Source: F1-120-MAGs238 sp964484185
GTDB lineage: Bacteria > Planctomycetota > Phycisphaerae > Phycisphaerales > UBA1924
Assembly: GCA_964484185.1 (NCBI GenBank)
Contig: CAZAEQ010000004.1
Location: 62,001 to 126,000, forward strand
Length of the DNA: 64,000 nucleotides
Direction of reading: 5' to 3'
Part shown: positions 53,246 through 61,685 of the stretch, one piece after another
Layout: every line of letters starts with the position of its first letter
Numbering within the stretch: position 1 is the first letter of the stretch
Program-made: the position numbers and the translations under genes
Notes under the pieces: model-generated
What the model was told of the DNA's origin: nothing
Databases searched by the model: none
The model's input: the letters and a program-made list of their open reading frames with translations, nothing else

Positions 53246-54628
53246 ATGAAGATTGCTCAGTACCTTGTCGCGACAGCGCTTGTCTTTACATCTGCCGCAT
53301 TTGCCCAGCCTGTGATCAACCAAATCCTCAAGTCTGGCGGCTCAACTTCCGGCGGCGAATCTGTCTACCTGTTGGGAACCTTTCCCGCTGGCGCTCCGAC
53401 GGTCGTGATTGGTGGAAGCACGGCAACAGTTCAACTGAGCACCCCGACTTCGATTCTCTGCCTGACTCCTGCCGGTGTCGGCGCTGATCTTCCAGTTCAA
53501 GTGATCATCGCCGGCCAATCCAGCAACACCGTTCTGTATTCCTACGACATGCCCAGAATCGAATCCGTCAATCCCTTCTTCGGTCCCACTTCCGGGCTCT
53601 TTCAAATCGTGATTACGGGCACCAATTTTGGCACCAACCCACTGGTCACAATCGGCGGCGTTCAAATATTTGGTTCCATGACCTCCCCAACAACTTTCAC
53701 CGGAATGGTTAGGGCAGGTCAAGGCTTCAACCTCCCGATCGTTGTTAATGCTGGCGGTCAAACCAATCTCACGACCCCTCGCAGCTTTGTCTACAACAGC
53801 CCCACGCTCACCTCGATTCTCGCGCCTTCAAATCCCACACAAGGCGGCGGCATTATCACGCTCCAGGGTTCAAACTTTGGCCAGACACCGGGCGTATTCG
53901 TTGGCACGCAGTTTGTGAGTCCCATCTTTCCTTCTATCACCCCAACTTCTCTCCAGTTTCAGATGCCCGCCGGCACAGGCACTGGCATTCCTGTCCGCCT
54001 CTCAGTCGCTGGCATCGACAGCAACTCACTCACCGTCTCCTATTCACCTCCGATTATCTCTGCCGTTCTCTCGCCCAGTGTTCCAACCGCAGGCGGCACT
54101 TTGATCGAACTGCTCGGCTCGAATTTCGGCCCGGCCTCTACTGCGACGATTTTCTTTGACAATCTGCCAGTTACGACCCATCACATGTCCAGCGGCCAAA
54201 CCTCCCTGAAATTCATCCTCCCATCGGGCGAAGGTCTCAACCGCCCCATCCGTGTGAACGTGGCGGGACAGTTTTCAAATCAACAGTTTTTGGATTACGA
54301 TCTGCCCGAGCTGTTTTCCCTTGAACCAAGTTCAGTCTCAGTCACTGGCAGCGATCTTCTGCAACTTAGCGGCAACAACTTCGGCCTGAACCCTGTAGTG
54401 CGGATCAACGGCGTATTCACCCCCATAATTTCTTACACTCACACCTCGATCACATGCCGCCCACCCGCGCTGACGCCTGGTATCAAGCAGGTGGAGGTCG
54501 ATGTTGGCACTCACACAAGCGCACCAAGAGATCTGTTGTACACCTGCCCGGCCGACTTCAACGGCGATGGTTCCGTCGACTTCTTCGACTACCTCGACTT
54601 TGTCGATGCGTATTCGGTGCCGTGCTGA
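53246..54628 (+). CDS. Secreted IPT/TIG-domain protein with dockerin-like tail (copy 2)
   Basis: The 460-residue paralogue of the preceding gene starts MKIAQYLVATALVFTSAAFA, a signal peptide. It shows the same order of IPT/TIG domains (NPFFGPTSGLFQIVITGTNF, LAPSNPTQGGGIITLQGSNF, LGSNFGPAS) and the same single tail word DFFDYLDFVDAY with CPADFNGDG before it and Cys as the last residue. ATG 53246 was chosen because it aligns with the start of copy 1; the frame opens at GTG 53237. The pair is a local tandem duplication that has since diverged. Confidence 0.85.
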   Translation: MKIAQYLVATALVFTSAAFAQPVINQILKSGGSTSGGESVYLLGTFPAGAPTVVIGGSTATVQLSTPTSILCLTPAGVGADLPVQVIIAGQSSNTVLYSYDMPRIESVNPFFGPTSGLFQIVITGTNFGTNPLVTIGGVQIFGSMTSPTTFTGMVRAGQGFNLPIVVNAGGQTNLTTPRSFVYNSPTLTSILAPSNPTQGGGIITLQGSNFGQTPGVFVGTQFVSPIFPSITPTSLQFQMPAGTGTGIPVRLSVAGIDSNSLTVSYSPPIISAVLSPSVPTAGGTLIELLGSNFGPASTATIFFDNLPVTTHHMSSGQTSLKFILPSGEGLNRPIRVNVAGQFSNQQFLDYDLPELFSLEPSSVSVTGSDLLQLSGNNFGLNPVVRINGVFTPIISYTHTSITCRPPALTPGIKQVEVDVGTHTSAPRDLLYTCPADFNGDGSVDFFDYLDFVDAYSVPC

Positions 54629-54696
54629 GCCGCGCGGCATGTCGCGAGAGCAGTTGAGCAGTAGAAGAAAAAGAAGAGTTGGCTCACGGGTTTTAA

Positions 54697-55824
54697 TCAG
54701 CCGCAGGTCCAGGTGTTTGGTGGGCCCAGTGGTCTTGGCGCGGTTAGTGACTTTTTAGATTTCGCTGATTTGTTGTGTTTCTGTTGCTCTTTGAGCTGCT
54801 TCTCTTGTGCGCGCAGGTTGAGATTGCGTTCTTTGAGTTCGAGTTTGCGCACAGCGAGCTGGTGGTTTTGTTCTGCGCGGTCGGCCTTGGCTTGTTCGCG
54901 CTGGCGGCGTTGTTCTTCGCGGTCTTTGGTGCGCTGCTGGTTGCGTTGAGTGCGCGCGATTGCTTCCTGTTCTTTTTGAGCCTGGCGTTCTTTGCGTTGT
55001 TGTTCGCGGATGATGCGGCGGGCTGCCGCCTCTTTGTCGCGCAGTTCGCGGGATCGGCGGGAGTTAGTGCGCTCGATGATGAAGAGCATGCGCACGATCT
55101 GGTTGTTGGTTTCGACCTGGGCGGCTTCGCTCATGCCTGGGAGATCGTGGATGAGACGCTCAACGGTGGCGACCTGCATGGTGATGATGTAGTTGTGCAT
55201 GATCCGCTCGATGTTTGGATCATCGGGGGAGAGCTTGGCGAAAACAGGCTTGAGTTTGGCCTGGTAGTCATCGAACTGGGAATCGATGGGACCGGCGGGG
55301 TCGTTTGGATCGGAGATGATGGGTTCGTAGGTGGTGGTTCTGCTGCCGGTTTCGGGTGGGCAGTGAGGTTCGAGGTGGTTTTTGAAGAATTCGGATGGGG
55401 GTTCGGCGAGGATTTCCTGGAGGGTTTTGCCACGGGGGCTCGCCGGGGCGGCGGGAGGAGGGGAAGGCGAGGGGGAGAGAGGAGGTGCAGAAACAGAATC
55501 GGAAGGCGATTTGAAATTTGAGATTTCAGATTTGGAGCAAGGAACTAGAGGCGCGGAACGGGAGATAGGATCTGAAGGCAGTTTGATAGTCGAAAGAGCA
55601 AGGTTGAGAGATGGAATGACATCTGAGCCGGACGCGGATAGGCCAGAGAGGACTGAGGGGACCAATAGGGCCGATGACGGAGACGCGGGCTCGTGGGTCG
55701 TGAGTGCTGAGGCGGTACCAGCGGCTTGTGTGAGCTGGGCTGGGGTGCAAGATTCGGCGCTTGGATTGTCGGCGGCGTTCTTGATGGCGGCTTGGGCGAG
55801 GCGGCGTTTGGATGACTTGGACAT
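54697..55824 (-). CDS. Coiled-coil protein of unknown function
   Basis: The 375-residue protein has a basic start (MSKSSKRRLAQAAIKNAA) and a low-complexity Pro/Ser/Ala-rich part up to about residue 130. A short folded middle (around YQAKLKPVFAKLSPDD and VERLIHDLPGMS) is followed by a long charged helix rich in Arg, Gln, Glu and Lys (residues 225-350), surely a coiled coil. There is no signal peptide or membrane helix. ATG 55824 has AGGAG 7 bases upstream. A heptamer repeat at 55508-55535 lies inside the low-complexity part. Strong hairpins stand just upstream. I cannot assign a function; nucleic acid binding is only a guess from its basic start. Confidence 0.65.
   Translation of the reverse strand: MSKSSKRRLAQAAIKNAADNPSAESCTPAQLTQAAGTASALTTHEPASPSSALLVPSVLSGLSASGSDVIPSLNLALSTIKLPSDPISRSAPLVPCSKSEISNFKSPSDSVSAPPLSPSPSPPPAAPASPRGKTLQEILAEPPSEFFKNHLEPHCPPETGSRTTTYEPIISDPNDPAGPIDSQFDDYQAKLKPVFAKLSPDDPNIERIMHNYIITMQVATVERLIHDLPGMSEAAQVETNNQIVRMLFIIERTNSRRSRELRDKEAAARRIIREQQRKERQAQKEQEAIARTQRNQQRTKDREEQRRQREQAKADRAEQNHQLAVRKLELKERNLNLRAQEKQLKEQQKHNKSAKSKKSLTAPRPLGPPNTWTCG
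55508..55535. repeat. Four degenerate heptamer repeats inside a gene
   Basis: GATTTGA, AATTTGA, GATTTCA and GATTTGG follow one another without a gap. They are read in frame as part of the low-complexity region of the coiled-coil protein. A second heptamer repeat of another sequence is at 58341-58361. Confidence 0.6.
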
Positions 55825-55873
55825 GGTGAGGCTCCTGGGAAGGTCGGGGGAAGTGCGATGCGACGCGCAGTCA

Positions 55874-55933
55874 CGTCCCCTACCTATGGCGGAGCGGGAC
55901 AAAACGAGGGGCGCTTTTTGTCCGGTAGGGACG
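55874..55933. repeat. Long hairpin upstream of the coiled-coil gene (repeat copy A)
   Basis: Outer arms CGTCCCCTACC (55874-55884) and GGTAGGGACG (55924-55933) pair with one bulge, and inner arms GGGACAAAA (55897-55904 region) and TTTTGTCC pair around a GAGGGGCGC loop. The inner part recurs as copy C at 56149-56180 and as a half copy B at 56030-56049. It lies 50 to 110 bp before the start codon of the coiled-coil gene. Confidence 0.75.
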
Positions 55934-56148
55934 ACCTGTCTAGCGAAAAACGTTGATGGGAGCGCAGGAGGGGCGAAAAAACAATTTTCAGAAAACGAAA
56001 TTTTCTTCGTGTTAGGGGGCGCGCATCGCGGGCGCAAAATGTCCGGTACACCCAGTGTTTTCCCCAGTTTTATACCTGGACAACATTACAAATTTAGAAC
56101 GTAATATTGTGTGTTTGAGGCGGGTTATTGGACGTGATTCGGCCCGGT

Positions 56149-56180
56149 ACCGGACAAAACGGGGGCGCGAAATGTCCGGT
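56149..56180. repeat. Hairpin repeat copy C
   Basis: ACCGGACA (56149-56156) and TGTCCGGT (56173-56180) form a perfect 8-bp stem around a loop with GGGGGCGCG. The arms and the GGGGGCGC loop are shared with copy A. A half copy (GGGCGCAAAATGTCCGGTAC) lies at 56030-56049. The stretch 55825-56254 has no other gene or feature that I can see. Confidence 0.75.
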
Positions 56181-56254
56181 GTGAGGCAAAAAATGCGGGG
56201 AGGAGCGGGTCACGCTCAGAAGCAAAGGGCACAGTGGAGCGGCGGCCAATGGTC

Positions 56255-56674
56255 TTAGCTGCCGGGCACATAGCTTACCTTATCAAAACCTGCATCTTTG
56301 CAGGCCTGTACGGCGGCAGCAGCACCCCCCACTGTCGCAGTCTTCGTGGTCTTCACAATCACGCCGCGATCTTTGGGAAGTGTGGCCAGGACTTTGATCA
56401 GTTCATCGCGCTGGGTGAATATGCGCGCTCCCAGGCGGAATGCTGGACCGGAAGGGCTGGACTCGACAAAGAGAATCTGGACTGTGAAATCGCTGCCTTT
56501 GGCGGCGCCGCCATCGGTTTTGAGACCGGCCGCGAGATCGGTCTCGGGTTCAGCCAGCGAACCGGACATAAGGAAGTAGAGCAGGAGAAAGAGAACAACA
56601 TCGACGAATGCGATAAGCGGAAGTTTGGGAATTGCTTCGCCGATACGACGCGGTTTCTTGCGGTGGATTCTCAT
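56255..56674 (-). CDS. ExbD/TolR-family energy-transducer protein (second copy)
   Basis: The 139-residue protein has a short basic cytoplasmic start and one membrane helix, LPLIAFVDVVLFLLLYFLM, with the conserved Asp (FVDV) that carries protons. The periplasmic domain ends AAAVQACKDAGFDKVSYV, close to the canonical ExbD end. ExbD or TolR forms the proton-conducting complex with an ExbB/TolQ pentamer. The gene overlaps the other exbD by four bases. It is the third gene of an exbB-exbD-exbD operon. Confidence 0.88.
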   Translation of the reverse strand: MRIHRKKPRRIGEAIPKLPLIAFVDVVLFLLLYFLMSGSLAEPETDLAAGLKTDGGAAKGSDFTVQILFVESSPSGPAFRLGARIFTQRDELIKVLATLPKDRGVIVKTTKTATVGGAAAAVQACKDAGFDKVSYVPGS

Positions 56675-57114
56675 GGAGTGCCTCCAGTTGGAGGCGAGGA
56701 AGATGCTGTGCCGCTGGTTGCGAGTTTCCAGTTACGAATGCCGGCGGCGGCCAGCGCACGCGCGAGGCGATCGACATCGCTGGCCGGACGGTCTTTGTCC
56801 GCACGCACAACGATCCTGGAAATATTTGCCATGTCGTTCGCGATCTTGGCGCGGGCGACAACACCGGGGAGATCAAATGAATCGGTGCCGAGTCCAAACG
56901 ATCCATCGGGGCGAACATCGATCACAAACGCATCATCAGCGCGAGTCGAGCCGACATCGCCTTTTTCCTGCGGCAGGTTCATGGGGCTGACGCGGGCAGC
57001 GTTGGCAAAATGCATCGTGAGCATGAAGAAGATGATGAGCAGCATGGTCACGTCGACCATGGGGGTCACATCGAAGTCTGCGATCTTGATTTCGCCGCGG
57101 CGGCGGGGTCTCAC
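56671..57114 (-). CDS. ExbD/TolR-family energy-transducer protein (first copy)
   Basis: The 147-residue protein contains FDVTPMVDVTMLLIIFFML, the ExbD helix with its essential Asp. Its periplasmic part has DAFVIDVRPDGSFGLG and RIVVRADKDRPASDVDRL, the usual ExbD strand and helix. It overlaps both neighbours by four bases. Two unlike ExbD subunits beside one ExbB is a frequent arrangement in planctomycetes and suggests a heteromeric peptidoglycan-binding stator. What it drives is unclear because no TonB is visible in the window. Confidence 0.9.
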   Translation of the reverse strand: MRPRRRGEIKIADFDVTPMVDVTMLLIIFFMLTMHFANAARVSPMNLPQEKGDVGSTRADDAFVIDVRPDGSFGLGTDSFDLPGVVARAKIANDMANISRIVVRADKDRPASDVDRLARALAAAGIRNWKLATSGTASSSPPTGGTP

Positions 57115-57878
57115 GCGTTTTGTCCCTGGATTGCCGGTTGACGTGCGGGCGCGGGCTGTGGCTTGCCAGCGCTGGTGCGTTCGATATATGCGACAATGGC
57201 TTCGAGTTCGCGGGCGACATCGGAGACCATGTGTTCAATGCGGCGGCGGTAAAGGGTGTAGGCCGCGGTGCAGGGAATCGCGACGATGAGGCCCATGGCG
57301 GTATCGACCAGTGCGATTGACATGAAGTCAGAGAGTTGCTGCGAGCGGGCTGCACCTTCCATCTGACCGATTGCACCGAACGCGCCGATCATACCGATGA
57401 CGGTGCCGAGCAGGCCGAGCATGGGGCCGAGCGCAGCGAGGAGGCCGATGCCATCGGTGCCGCGGTAGAGCTTGTCGGATTCGTATTCGACCGCTTCCTG
57501 CACAGCGGTGCGGATTTCGAGCAGGCCCAGCGGCGAAGATTCGCAGCGCGCGAGTGCGGCGGCGAGCGTGCGAGTGACCGCGCAAGAATTCTCGGGCTTG
57601 TTGCAGAACTCTTTGGCGGAGAGAAGCTGGCCGGCGAAGACAAGTTGGCGAAGCGCGGAGACGACGGGCGGCGGGATGAGTCTGTTGCGTTGCAGCCAGA
57701 TGAAGTTGGCGATCATGAGCCCGAGCGCAACGATCGAGAGGAGGATGATGAGATAGCCGACTGGGCCGCCAGCCTTGATGTAATCAAAGAGGGACATTTC
57801 TGAAGCAGTTTTAGCGGCGGCCTCGGCTGCTGGTGTGGCGGGCGTGGTCTGGATAAAGGCAAAGAGGGAACTGAGCAA
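57111..57878 (-). CDS. MotA/TolQ/ExbB proton-channel family protein
   Basis: The 255-residue protein has an N-terminal helix (VGYLIILLSIVALGLMIANF), a cytoplasmic loop, and two close C-terminal helices (LLAALGPMLGLLGTVIGMIG and MGLIVAIPCTAAYTLYRRRI). The signature LGLLGTVxGMIxAF is present. It forms the pentameric ring of the Exb/Tol motor and is the first gene of the operon. The start codon is TTG 57878, supported by AAGGAG 9 bases upstream; no ATG fits as well. A Pro/Ala-rich stretch follows the start. Confidence 0.92.
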   Translation of the reverse strand: MLSSLFAFIQTTPATPAAEAAAKTASEMSLFDYIKAGGPVGYLIILLSIVALGLMIANFIWLQRNRLIPPPVVSALRQLVFAGQLLSAKEFCNKPENSCAVTRTLAAALARCESSPLGLLEIRTAVQEAVEYESDKLYRGTDGIGLLAALGPMLGLLGTVIGMIGAFGAIGQMEGAARSQQLSDFMSIALVDTAMGLIVAIPCTAAYTLYRRRIEHMVSDVARELEAIVAYIERTSAGKPQPAPARQPAIQGQNA

Positions 57879-57952
57879 GCACCGACTCCTTCCGGAATTG
57901 AGAGAACCGCAGGTACTTTACCAGCCTCGATGGCGGCGGTTGCAGGAAATGG

Positions 57953-58246
57953 TCAGGTTTCGTTGGGCTGCGAGGGTTCTTGTTGTGCGGCCAGGTTCTC
58001 GATGTGGCGAACTCGGACGTTGCGGCGGCCCAAATCGTCGTCAAACGGGCGCGGGGTGAATGTTGGCCTGGGCCTGAGGATCGCGAAAATGGCTTGAAAA
58101 ACAAGACGAATAACCATGAAGACGATTGCGATCACCGCGATGATGAGCAGGATGGGGAGCAGGATGAGCACAAGAAGCAGCAGCGGGATGACATTGCCGC
58201 CGCTGGGGCGGACATTGGCAGTGAAGGTTTTAAAGTGATCCCGCAT
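57953..58246 (-). CDS. Small membrane protein of unknown function
   Basis: The 97-residue protein has a strongly hydrophobic core (residues 18-55: VIPLLLLVLILLPILLIIAV continuing into IVFMVIRLVFQAIFAIL), enough for one or two membrane helices, then a charged tail with RRNVRVRHIENLA. I do not recognise a family. It lies 75 bp upstream of the exbB start on the same strand and may be transcribed with the operon. Confidence 0.6.
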   Translation of the reverse strand: MRDHFKTFTANVRPSGGNVIPLLLLVLILLPILLIIAVIAIVFMVIRLVFQAIFAILRPRPTFTPRPFDDDLGRRNVRVRHIENLAAQQEPSQPNET

Positions 58247-58340
58247 GACGCCAGATTGTATTTCGGGATTTGGCGCGACGGATTGCTGCCTGAGCGGAAT
58301 CTAGACTGGCGGGGTCTTGCGTGTCGCTGTATATCTGACA

Positions 58341-58361
58341 GGCATTAGGCATTAGGCACTA
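58341..58361. repeat. Three tandem heptamers at the transferase stop
   Basis: GGCATTA, GGCATTA and GGCACTA follow one another and span the stop codon of the O-GlcNAc transferase-like gene. On the coding strand they read as LVPNA and the stop. Confidence 0.65.
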
Positions 58362-60149
58362 GGAAGGAATGCCAGCAGGAACGCAGGGCGGCGGCGAAAT
58401 TGGCCGCGAAAGCGGGTTGATTGCAAAGCGGCGAGGCGAGAATTTGATCGCGCAGTGTGTTGCGATAGCGTGCGAGGCGCGGGCGATCGCTGGCAAGGTC
58501 GCAGCAGATTGATATGAATTGATCTGGCGATTCGGCGATGAGTTCAGGAAGTCCAGCGGCGGTGAGCAGCGAGCGACCAACGCGCGCTGCATGGCGATCT
58601 CGGCGTGAATCCAGAGCGCATGTGACAACGGGGACACCCATGGCGAGCGCTTCACAGGTTGTGGGGGTGCCGTTGTAGGGGAAGGGGTCAAGCGCGATGT
58701 GAGTCTGCACGTACATGGCCAGGTGGCTGGCGCGGTCTGGCGTCGAAGCGCAGAACTGGAGCGCGCTTGCGGGCGCACCGTGATCGGTGAAAAGTTTTGT
58801 ATAGCGATCGCGAAGCTGAGCATGAGCAAAGGGTTGGCCTTTGATCAAGAGCGACGAACCGGGAACTTCCTGCAAGAGGCGCGACCAGAGCGCGGCGGTT
58901 GATGGCGAGAGTTTGTTGGGCGCGTTGAAGCTGGTGAAGACGATGGGGCCATCGGCGAGAGGCGCAACTGGCGGGAACGGTCCGGGATCAAAGCAGAGGA
59001 AGCAGCCGGGGAGGCGCACGAGTTTCTCGGTATGAAGCGCATCGCTCCAGGGCGGATCGGTGAGCGCATCAACAAAGCGATAGCCGAAGTAGGGCGTAGC
59101 CGATGTGTNNNNNNNNNNAAGGGGTTGGGATAACCGAACCAGGTAAGTTGGAACGGTGCTGGCGCGAGTGACAAGGTTGCGACGCGAGAGTTGGTGGAAT
59201 GGCCCGCGAGATCAATTGCGATGTCGATTCCATCCTGGCGAATAAGCGCGGCGAGCTGCGCATCGGTGTGAGAGCGAACATCGCGGAAGACATCGGAGAG
59301 TTTCTCGAGTTCGGAGGTGACGTGATCGGTGATGAACCCGGAGCTGTAGGAATAAACCTGAAACTGGTCACGCGGAAGATGGCGGAGCAAGGGGCGCAGG
59401 AAATAGGGGACGCTGTGCTCGCGAAAATCGGGGCCGATGAAGGCGATTTTGAGGCGACGATCGGGCGCGCGATCGACCTGCTGCGGCGGCAATGGTTGCG
59501 TTTTTGCATGGGCGCGGGTGATGCTCTGATGGATCTGAAAAATATCTGTGGCCGAAAGTTCATCAGAGTAATTTGTGAGGAACGAATAGGTCATGGAGAT
59601 TTTGAGATCGCCGCCGGAGAGAGCGTGGATTTCTGCGACTTCGGCGGTTGCTTCGTTGAGCATGCCGGCCGAGCCGAGGATTTTGATCAGGTGGCCACTG
59701 GCGTCGATGGAATCTGCCTGGTTTGAGGCTGCCGCCTTTGCACTTCTGGCGGCGGCGATTGCGTCGAGCATACGGCCGGAGTTGTAGATCGCGATGATGA
59801 GCCGGGCCCGAATGTCGTGCACTTTGGGGAATTTGTCGGCGAGGGTCTGCAGAACGCGAATTGCCTCATCGTGGCGCGCGAGGCGGGAGAGAACTGTGCC
59901 GCGTTCCATGGTTGCCTGAAGGTGACCAGGCGAGTCTTTGAGCAATTGATCGAGCTGCGAGAGAGCTTCGGCGTATTTTCGATTGTTTGAGAGAAGGTGC
60001 GCAAGAAAAAATCGCCCCGAGATATCTCGAGGCGATTTACTGAGCAAGGTGCGGATCAGAGTTTCAGCTTCGGCGCTGCGGCCCTGCTGGGCAAGGAGTA
60101 TTGCCGAGCGCAGCTGTGGTGATGGTTGCGATGATGATGGTGGAGGCAC
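58345..60149 (-). CDS. TPR-containing O-GlcNAc transferase-like protein, interrupted by an assembly gap
   Basis: The first part (60149 to the gap) has TPR repeats in residues 10-150 (for example NRKYAEALSQLDQLLKDSPG), then the GT41 catalytic start RLKIAFIGPDFREHSVPYFL, DGIDIAIDLAGHST and FQLTWFGYPNP. After ten N bases the protein goes on in another frame with YFGYRFVDALTDPPWSDAL, VRLPGCFLCF, VFTSFNAPNKLSP, LIKGQPFAH and DPFPYNGTPTTCEALAMGVP. These two halves together make the SPINDLY-type O-linked GlcNAc transferase family. The frame change is explained by the gap and not by a mutation. It would glycosylate protein Ser/Thr residues. Confidence 0.85.
59109..59118. other. Assembly gap (10 N)
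   Basis: Ten N bases interrupt the O-GlcNAc transferase-like gene. The two halves are out of frame by two bases across it, so the true gap length must be 2 modulo 3 if the gene is intact. Ten N is a placeholder, and bases next to it may be unreliable. Confidence 0.95.
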
Positions 60150-60193
60150 GGGGCCTAAGGATAGGTCTGGGGGTACCCGTGCTGTTGCAGCTT

Positions 60194-61423
60194 TCAGCAG
60201 CCTTCAGCGAACGCCTGGACGAAGTCGAGGTAGTCGAAGAAATCAACCTCGCGGTCGTGGTTGAAATCCGCGGCGGGATCGTTCTCTGAGAATGCGGCGA
60301 CGAAATCGAGATAATCGAAGAAGTCGAGGACACCATCGGCGTTGAAATCTGCGGGGCATGCGACTCCGGGGATGAGCAGCACGGCTTGTGGGCCGCTGAA
60401 TGTGTCGGCGGTGCCGACGATCAGGCCGGAATTTGAGACATCGGTTGCTTCGGTCATGACGCCGGGGAGTCCGGTTGCGACCGTGTTCAGGTCTGTAGAG
60501 GTTTCATTTTCGTACAGGAATGCAAGGAAGATGCTGAGATTGGGATCGGCATCGAGATAGAACATGGTGCCGACGAGCGTGCCGTTGTCGTTGAGGTCGT
60601 AGCCGTAACCGCCGGTGGTGTCGCCGACTTGCGGAGCGATGGAGTAGCCGTTGCCGAAGCGGTCGTAGGTTGCGGGGCGGAACTCGCCGCCGGTGATTGT
60701 GCCGGAGATATAGCCGCCGAGCAGGCCAGAAGAATTGACGTTGTGCCACTGGGCGAGGCCGAAGCGTTCCTGGGGCGTGATGTCCTGGCCGCCGCGGTCT
60801 GACGTGTAGAGCAAGCCGTGTTCTGGACCCTGGAGAGTTGCGTACGCAAAGCCGCTGACATCGCCGGATTCGTTCAGGCCGAGCGCTTGTGAGTAGGCGA
60901 AATTTCCGACAAAGCCGAGCGTGCCGATGTCGGTCTTGACGCCGCTGGTCATGATGAAGCCGCGGTATGGGCCGGGGCTTGCGACTGATGCGTAGCCGAC
61001 GATCTGGCCTGCATCGTTGATGCGAGTTGCAACGCCAAAGCCAACGTTGCCTGCGGCGAGGGTTCCCAGGTCGGTGATGGTCCAGTTACCGGCGACGAGT
61101 TCCCACTTGACTGGGCGAGAGACACCATTGGCATCGCGGCAGGAACCGACGATGACGTTGGAGTTGTTGATGCTGGTGGCGGAAGCATCGGAGCCGTTTT
61201 CGAGAAGAGGGAGCGCTTCGGATGCACCATCGTGATAGACGAAAGCGAAGCCGCCATCGGCCTGGCCCACGACCCAGCCTGCGTTGTTTACGCCGCGACC
61301 GATGGTGGCGGAGCCGCCGGGGATTGGCGGGATTGAGACGACGTTAAAAACTGGAACGGCTAAGGCGATGGTTGTGACTGCCATCGCGAGCAAACTGCCG
61401 ACACTCATCTGTACCTTGTTCAT
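60194..61423 (-). CDS. Secreted HAF-repeat protein with dockerin-like tail
   Basis: The 409-residue protein has a signal peptide (SLLAMAVTTIALAVP) and then repeats of about 50 residues of the form INDAGQIVGYASV, LNESGDVSGFAYA, LNDNGTLVGTMFY and VSNSGLIVGTADT, the HAF-repeat pattern of extracellular proteins. The tail contains CPADFNADGVLDFFDYLDF, a second copy DFFDYLDFVQAFAEG and a terminal Cys. ATG 61423 has AGAGGTAG upstream. Function is unknown; surface localisation follows from the signal peptide and tail. Confidence 0.85.
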   Translation of the reverse strand: MNKVQMSVGSLLAMAVTTIALAVPVFNVVSIPPIPGGSATIGRGVNNAGWVVGQADGGFAFVYHDGASEALPLLENGSDASATSINNSNVIVGSCRDANGVSRPVKWELVAGNWTITDLGTLAAGNVGFGVATRINDAGQIVGYASVASPGPYRGFIMTSGVKTDIGTLGFVGNFAYSQALGLNESGDVSGFAYATLQGPEHGLLYTSDRGGQDITPQERFGLAQWHNVNSSGLLGGYISGTITGGEFRPATYDRFGNGYSIAPQVGDTTGGYGYDLNDNGTLVGTMFYLDADPNLSIFLAFLYENETSTDLNTVATGLPGVMTEATDVSNSGLIVGTADTFSGPQAVLLIPGVACPADFNADGVLDFFDYLDFVAAFSENDPAADFNHDREVDFFDYLDFVQAFAEGC

Positions 61424-61566
61424 AACTACCTCTTGAATGCTTGCACGGACGACCCCTCGCGTGCGGCAAATATGTTTTCAGAACTGCACTCAGTGCAACT
61501 TCAGTGCGATATGATACGGATGTTTATGGAGTTGGTTTCAAGTGGCTGACTGTTTTTTTGGTGGGC

Positions 61567-61597
61567 TTGACAAGCATAATCGTAAGTTGAGTATTTT
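61567..61597 (+). promoter_or_regulatory. Candidate promoter for the 471-codon open frame
   Basis: TTGACA (61567-61572) is a perfect -35 box. TATTTT (61592-61597) could be the -10 box, but the 19-bp spacing is long. If real, transcription would start near 61604 and the true start codon would be downstream (GTG 61662 or ATG 61686). Confidence 0.35.
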
Positions 61598-61685
61598 AAT
61601 GGGTTTAGAACCAAATTCCAAGCCGAACCCGACGCGATTGTCACGTGGAGTGCAAACCGTCGTGACATCCGATATCCTCTCACAG

